Assembly: GCA_903919615.1 (NCBI GenBank)
Contig: CAIXIX010000521.1
Span: forward strand, 1 to 64,000
Origin: an uncultured Chthonomonas sp.
Lineage (GTDB): Bacteria > Armatimonadota > Chthonomonadetes > Chthonomonadales > Chthonomonadaceae
Direction of reading: 5' to 3'
Length of the DNA: 64,000 nt
Both the position numbers and the translations under genes were made by a program. Below are positions 60,136-64,000 of the stretch, piece after piece (the first letter of the stretch is position 1; every line of letters starts with the position of its first letter). Below the pieces are notes generated by a model, which worked only from the letters and a program-made list of their open reading frames with translations, searched no databases and had not been told where the DNA came from.

Positions 60136-61130
60136 TTGCTAACGCCGCGCAGGAACTCCTGAACCTTCTTCACCTCATACGGCTTCGTTCGTGTATACAG
60201 TATTCCTGGCAGAGATGTCTGCTTTTCGACGGCCTCTCCCTTCACAGCTTTCAGAGCCGCATCGAGCGCCTGCGCGCCGATTTCCAGCGGCTTCTGACCG
60301 GTAACTGCCTGTAAAATGTTGTCATTCGCGAGCAGGAAGCCTGCGATCTGATCGGAGATATCGGTGCCAAACACCACTACCTTGCCGGCCTTGCCGCTGT
60401 TTCGCACGGCGGTCACCGCTCCCACCGTGCCGCCCTCATTGGCAGCCCAGATAAGATCGACATCGGGATGTGCGGTAAGGATGCTATCGACCACATTCGC
60501 CGCCTCTGGCGCCAGCCAGGCATCCTGCTGTGCAACGATCTTAACGCCAGGCAGCTTCTTAACCTCATCTGTAAAGCCAGAGGTGCGCTTCGAAGCCGGC
60601 TCCGGCGCAAGCGCCATGTAGGTCACTACCGCGATATTGGCCTTGCCATGCATCTTATCCTGAATGTACTGTCTGGCCTCGGCTCCGGTGAGCGCCCCGA
60701 GGGATGAAGGATCAGTTTTGATGCTGGCAACCGGAAAATCGGCTTCAATAGCGCTGTCGTAGGTAACGATCTTTATCCCTGCTTCGTGCGCCTTCTTTAA
60801 CGCCGTGATCGACCCCTTTGCACTGACAGGTGCAATAACGATCGCATCCACTTTGCGTGAGGTGTATGTGTCGAGCAGCGAGATCTCCTTATCCAGCGAG
60901 TTGCCGCTATTGGCGGTTGCAAGACCCACCCCCTGCTTAGCTGCTTCGCTCTTCATCCCGGTCTCAACCAGTTTAAAGAACTGATCGTCCTGGAACATAA
61001 TGCCCGCAATCTGCTTTTTGCCATTCGCTCCTCCCGCTGCAGGGCCAGACGAAGGTTTATCGCTCTTGCATCCCACGATCGAGAGCAGGGCCGCTGCGGC
61101 AATCCAGAGCTTTAGGTGTTGCTGTTTCAT
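60132..61130 (-). CDS. Sugar ABC transporter substrate-binding lipoprotein (RbsB-type)
   Basis: This 332-residue protein has a lipoprotein signal (lipobox LSIVGC, Cys21), a Gly/Ser-rich linker, then the periplasmic binding protein fold of the ribose family: 'QIAGIMFQDDQFFKLVETGM', 'DAIVIAPVSAKGSITALKKA', 'IVTYDSAIEADFPVASI', 'VDLIWAANEGGTVGAVTAV'. It should deliver a sugar to the RbsC-like permease with which it overlaps by four bases. The sugar is not readable. An exported glycosidase-like gene lies 42 bases upstream, which suggests uptake of its products. Confidence 0.9.
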   Translation of the reverse strand: MKQQHLKLWIAAAALLSIVGCKSDKPSSGPAAGGANGKKQIAGIMFQDDQFFKLVETGMKSEAAKQGVGLATANSGNSLDKEISLLDTYTSRKVDAIVIAPVSAKGSITALKKAHEAGIKIVTYDSAIEADFPVASIKTDPSSLGALTGAEARQYIQDKMHGKANIAVVTYMALAPEPASKRTSGFTDEVKKLPGVKIVAQQDAWLAPEAANVVDSILTAHPDVDLIWAANEGGTVGAVTAVRNSGKAGKVVVFGTDISDQIAGFLLANDNILQAVTGQKPLEIGAQALDAALKAVKGEAVEKQTSLPGILYTRTKPYEVKKVQEFLRGVSK

Positions 61131-61172
61131 CGTGTGTTCCTGTTCCGGTTATCGGCCTACTAAACTATCATT

Positions 61173-62564
61173 TCAAGCTGTGGTTCGCATCCGCTTCACA
61201 GAGTGGTTGAGATCGGCGAGCCATAATTCTGGCGACGTCGGCAGCGGCGCCGGCTTCGGGTTTGGCCGGATGCGGCTGATCGCATCTGCCGCAGTCTCGG
61301 CATTTAGTGAACCGTGCAGCGGTGCGAGCCGGGCATCGTCGGGCATCTGATGATGCCAGTAGCTGCTGTTCTCGAGCCAGATAAGCGCCTCCGTCAGCAG
61401 GCCAACATCCCGGCGGTCGGCGACAAGCTTCGCGAAATCGTGCAGTATCTCGGTGGGTTGTAAGTTAGGGTTGTGAAGCAGCCTGCCATAAGCATAGGTG
61501 TTCGAAAGCTGAAGCCAGGGCAGATACAGGTTGCCAATGACGCGATGAATGCCCACGCTCTTAAGCGAGTGCAATAGCGCCTGAATGTATCGCACCTCAC
61601 TGTGCACGATGCCCCACGATTTCGCTCTGTAAGCGTCGTCGTCCATCACGAAGTGGGTCCACGCCAGCACATCTCGCCCGGCGGCTTGGACTCTTTCCAC
61701 ATCGTTGCGAGTGGGGAATTCTGGAGTCTTTGACTTCCCGCCATAGGCTTCGAAAGCCAGGGGTCGATACAGGTGATGGCATGGCAGCGCGAGATCTACA
61801 TTGGCTGGCAGCGAATGCAGCGCGTCGATCACACTGCGCGAACCGGTAATTTCTCGATCAAAAACGCCCTTCCATCCGTCTGACATCGGATCTTTATGCC
61901 AGAAGGAGATGCACCAGGTGTCTGCATAGATTCGTGCACCATCATGAACCTCATTGAGGCGACCCGCGAGCTCCTTAACGTAGCGCAGATACTGATCCAC
62001 ACCACACTCACCGCAGGTGCATCCGCCCCAGTCTGCCGCAAACTCTTCAAAGAAATCGGCTTTGCGAAACGTATCCATAAAGAAGCGCGGAATGGCAATC
62101 GTCTTCTCAAAATTGCCAGGGATTCGCGGGCAGAGAGTAGTGGCACGGTTTTGCTGTTGATGGCCAGGCTCTTCACCAACTGGAACGGTGCTCAAAACCG
62201 TATTCGTCAGCAGATAGCCGAACTTCAGTCCTATCTTATGCGCATAATCCAGTATGCGCAGCTTGTCGTCGATCTTGCGGCGTTCAAGATCGGTGGAGGG
62301 CAGCCGGTTAAACTCCAGCATCGTGGCATACTCAACGGCGTTGATGCCGCAATAACGCAGCCAGTCGAGCTGAAGCTTCCAGTGATTGAAGTCCCAGTAC
62401 AGTGGAGCGTGAGTTTTAGGCTCGGCGTCGAACCCATCGTGGAAGTAGACACCGCGTAGAGAAAACTCAGTCCCTCGAATACTCGCATCGGCCGCTAGCG
62501 CGCGTTCTGCGCTCAGGGCGGCGCAACCCACCGCATATAGAAGCTGTTTACGGCTCAACTTCAC
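61173..62564 (-). CDS. Exported TIM-barrel glycosidase-like protein with CxCxxC motif
   Basis: This 463-residue protein has a signal peptide (MKLSRKQLLYAVGCAAL, cleavage near ALAA) and a TIM-barrel-like body ('YCGINAVEYATMLEFNRLP', 'KIGLKFGYLLTNTV', 'FAADWGGCTCGECGVDQYL', 'ADTWCISFWHKDPM', 'LAWTHFVMDDDAYRA'). The CTCGEC cluster could hold a metal or a disulfide; similar motifs occur in GH20-like and related uncharacterised barrels. I cannot assign a family. The start is GTG at 62564 with GGAG six bases upstream. It opens the operon with the RbsB- and RbsC-like genes. Confidence 0.75.
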   Translation of the reverse strand: MKLSRKQLLYAVGCAALSAERALAADASIRGTEFSLRGVYFHDGFDAEPKTHAPLYWDFNHWKLQLDWLRYCGINAVEYATMLEFNRLPSTDLERRKIDDKLRILDYAHKIGLKFGYLLTNTVLSTVPVGEEPGHQQQNRATTLCPRIPGNFEKTIAIPRFFMDTFRKADFFEEFAADWGGCTCGECGVDQYLRYVKELAGRLNEVHDGARIYADTWCISFWHKDPMSDGWKGVFDREITGSRSVIDALHSLPANVDLALPCHHLYRPLAFEAYGGKSKTPEFPTRNDVERVQAAGRDVLAWTHFVMDDDAYRAKSWGIVHSEVRYIQALLHSLKSVGIHRVIGNLYLPWLQLSNTYAYGRLLHNPNLQPTEILHDFAKLVADRRDVGLLTEALIWLENSSYWHHQMPDDARLAPLHGSLNAETAADAISRIRPNPKPAPLPTSPELWLADLNHSVKRMRTTA

Positions 62565-62963
62565 GCATCACTCCATCATTTCGAGAAGGGAATTAACCGC
62601 TGCTAGTTGCTCGCTAATATGCTGAGTCAAAGAGCAATATTCCTTCTGCTCCTCAAGCGGTGCGAGATTTGTGACTGGTCGCGTTCTATCGTTAATTGTT
62701 TTTCAGAAATGTTGGTGAAAGTATCGGTGGCTAATTGACTCGGATGGCACCACAGCAGGTAAACTGAACAGGTATCAGCGTTGATCCTCATATATCACTC
62801 ATGCCGCGTGTTAATGTAAAGTGCGGCAATATTAACACAACGTTAATAATTTCGTCGCCTGTCCTTAATCTCACATCCTTATACTATGTTGGTGTCCTCC
62901 ATGAGAGGTGCATCACACGTGTCGAGTAAGGCCAACACTACCCACACCATGTAGGAGGCAGTA
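62565..62963. other. Divergent regulatory region
   Basis: This 399-base gap separates the minus-strand sugar operon from the plus-strand prepilin gene and must hold both promoters. It contains no gene. GTTAAT-type words occur several times (62694, 62811 and the palindrome at 62830-62848). A possible -10 TATACT lies about 85 bases before the prepilin ATG. Confidence 0.45.
62830..62848. promoter_or_regulatory. Candidate operator, inverted repeat TATTAAC/GTTAATA
   Basis: Perfect seven-base arms (62830-62836 and 62842-62848) flank a five-base spacer. The site lies between the divergent sugar operon and the prepilin gene and has the shape of a regulator binding site. Which gene it controls is unknown. 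Confidence 0.4.
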
Positions 62964-63890
62964 ATGCACAGTTCTCCGTCTTCAAGCTCGAAGAAAAGTG
63001 GCTTCACACTTATCGAGCTGCTTGTCGTTATAGCGATCATCGCTATTCTGGCTGCAATTCTCTTCCCCGTATTCGCCCAGGCGCGTGAAAAGGCACGACA
63101 GACCTCCTGCCTTTCTAACACCAAGCAGCTCAGCCTTGGGCTGTTGATGTATGTACAGGACTATGATGAGACCTGGCCACGAAATGACGATTGTGTTAAC
63201 AATGGCACCCAGGCTGTAGATGGTGCACCGTCGACTGCGATTGGTTGTTCGGGCCCTGGCTATGGCGACCGCGTAAACCACTACAAGTGGTGGTACTGGA
63301 CCTACCCGTACGTTAAGAACGTACAGATCGATTTCTGCCCCAGCCGCCAGAAGGACCCAACCAACTGGAACCTGAACGCAGAGATCTATAACGCTGGGTA
63401 CGGACTAAACATTGCAGTTACAGGAAGCTTGAACACCTGGCCCACCTGGGCAGCCGCAGGCGCATTCCGCAACTCCTGGACTGGTGGTACGCTTGCTGGA
63501 TTGAACTCCCCAAGCGAAGCGATGCTCACGATGGAGGTCAATCTCCCAGGCGTTGGTGCATACAACTATCCGTATAGCGGTCAGATCGAAACGTCTTACC
63601 CGCTTGCAACCCGTGAGTACTGGGCACAGAACCTGTTGAATGATGACGGTTCGGTCAATCACACCAATGCGCCGCACACCGATGGCTTCAACGTAGGCTA
63701 CACCGACGGACACTCCAAGTTCCTCAAGGTTAGCAGCTTCCTGGGCCTTTGCCCGACGGCAGCGCAGTACGGCGTCACCATGTGGCCGTGCAAGGGATGC
63801 AAGCCGGATGCGTCCTACGAAGTCATGTCCACCAACCCGGGCGCACAGCCGACCTGGTCGCAGCCTTGGCCCTTCTGGAACCTGCAGTAA
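62964..63890 (+). CDS. DUF1559-type prepilin-like protein with H-X9-DG motif
   Basis: This 308-residue protein starts with a short basic leader and the prepilin peptidase site [19 protein letters not shown], then [13 protein letters not shown], typical of the abundant pilin-like proteins of Armatimonadota and Planctomycetes. The C-terminal part carries the H-X9-DG motif ([12 protein letters not shown]). It should be cleaved and methylated, then assembled by a type II secretion or type IV pilus-like machine, or stay as a membrane protein; its role is unknown. GGAGG lies seven bases before the ATG. Its TAA overlaps the ATG of the next gene (TAATG). Confidence 0.9.
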   Translation: MHSSPSSSSKKSGFTLIELLVVIAIIAILAAILFPVFAQAREKARQTSCLSNTKQLSLGLLMYVQDYDETWPRNDDCVNNGTQAVDGAPSTAIGCSGPGYGDRVNHYKWWYWTYPYVKNVQIDFCPSRQKDPTNWNLNAEIYNAGYGLNIAVTGSLNTWPTWAAAGAFRNSWTGGTLAGLNSPSEAMLTMEVNLPGVGAYNYPYSGQIETSYPLATREYWAQNLLNDDGSVNHTNAPHTDGFNVGYTDGHSKFLKVSSFLGLCPTAAQYGVTMWPCKGCKPDASYEVMSTNPGAQPTWSQPWPFWNLQ

Positions 63891-64000
63891 TGCGATCGAG
63901 AACGGTACTGGCGCTTCTGTGCAGTGTCGTAGCAATCTCGGCGGTCTCTGGCTGCTCTTCGAAGCAGCCAGATGCCAAAGAGCAGGCGGCAAAACTGGAT
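63890..64000 (+). CDS. Lipoprotein, 3'-truncated by the window end
   Basis: The first 37 codons are present. They encode a lipoprotein signal: basic start MRSRT, hydrophobic core and lipobox AVSGC with Cys22, then a polar region (SSKQPDAKEQAAK). The start overlaps the prepilin stop by one base, so the two are coupled. In related genomes small lipoproteins follow DUF1559-type genes; the function is not known. Confidence 0.7.
   Translation, partial: MRSRTVLALLCSVVAISAVSGCSSKQPDAKEQAAKLD

Overview
The window reads as chromosomal DNA of a heterotrophic bacterium outside the well-studied phyla, most likely Armatimonadota or a Planctomycetes-like relative. The evidence is a DUF1559-type prepilin with an H-X9-DG motif, a DUF1549/DUF1553-DUF1501-WD40/cytochrome-PPC cassette, a PEP-CTERM protein, many uroporphyrinogen-decarboxylase-family methyltransferases and secreted glycosidase-like proteins. 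The assignment is from gene content only. I see no rRNA, tRNA, CRISPR array or transposase.

Layout. 0.4-1.1 kb: a 1-Cys peroxiredoxin with its terminator. 1.1-12.6 kb (minus strand): an eleven-gene run that forms a corrinoid methyl-transfer module. In transcription order it has an MtaC-like corrinoid protein, MtaB-like methanol methyltransferase, two UroD-family proteins, a homocysteine S-methyltransferase, a UroD-family protein, a DUF1638 protein, two more UroD-family proteins, a reductive activator of corrinoid proteins and a small ankyrin protein. Together they could take a methyl group from methanol or a methoxylated compound through a Co(I)/methyl-Co(III) corrinoid protein to homocysteine. 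12.9-20.0 kb: a histidine phosphatase, a TPR protein with a seven-heme lipoprotein cytochrome, and a GlmL/MutL-like ATPase next to a protein with lipoyl-like segments but no B12 mutase. 20.0-23.1 kb: a repeat-rich gap, an ankyrin protein and a PEP-CTERM gene broken by an in-frame amber codon. 23.4-31.5 kb: the planctomycete-type cytochrome/DUF1501/WD40/PPC cassette. 31.8-37.5 kb: an Smr-domain protein, a DUF362 protein, a PhyH dioxygenase, two alpha/beta hydrolases and a GxxExxY remnant flanked by inverted repeats. 37.5-43.3 kb: a 1313-residue secreted glycosidase-like protein, a TolB-like propeller and a membrane protein. 43.8-47.8 kb: a coupled operon of class III aminotransferase, cupin, FGGY kinase and creatininase-family hydrolase.

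48-62.6 kb: a sugar-uptake operon (glycosidase-like protein, RbsB-like and RbsC-like proteins, second glycosidase-like protein) that appears to be split by a 9.6-kb glycan synthesis and export island. The island holds a GT2 glycosyltransferase, NeuD-like acyltransferase, Wzm/Wzt-type ABC exporter, a fused acyltransferase-aminotransferase, an NDP-sugar epimerase, a second DegT aminotransferase and a dimethylformamidase-like protein. A 38-bp direct repeat (37/38 identical) flanks it. One copy is the 3' end of rbsC, including its stop; the other supplies the Shine-Dalgarno sequence and TTG start of the downstream gene. 62.9-64.0 kb: the DUF1559 prepilin and the start of a lipoprotein gene.

The two most interesting signals are the corrinoid module, with five UroD paralogues carrying different metal-ligand sets and an in-operon homocysteine acceptor enzyme, and the repeat-flanked glycan island. 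All functions are inferred from sequence; no search could be run.
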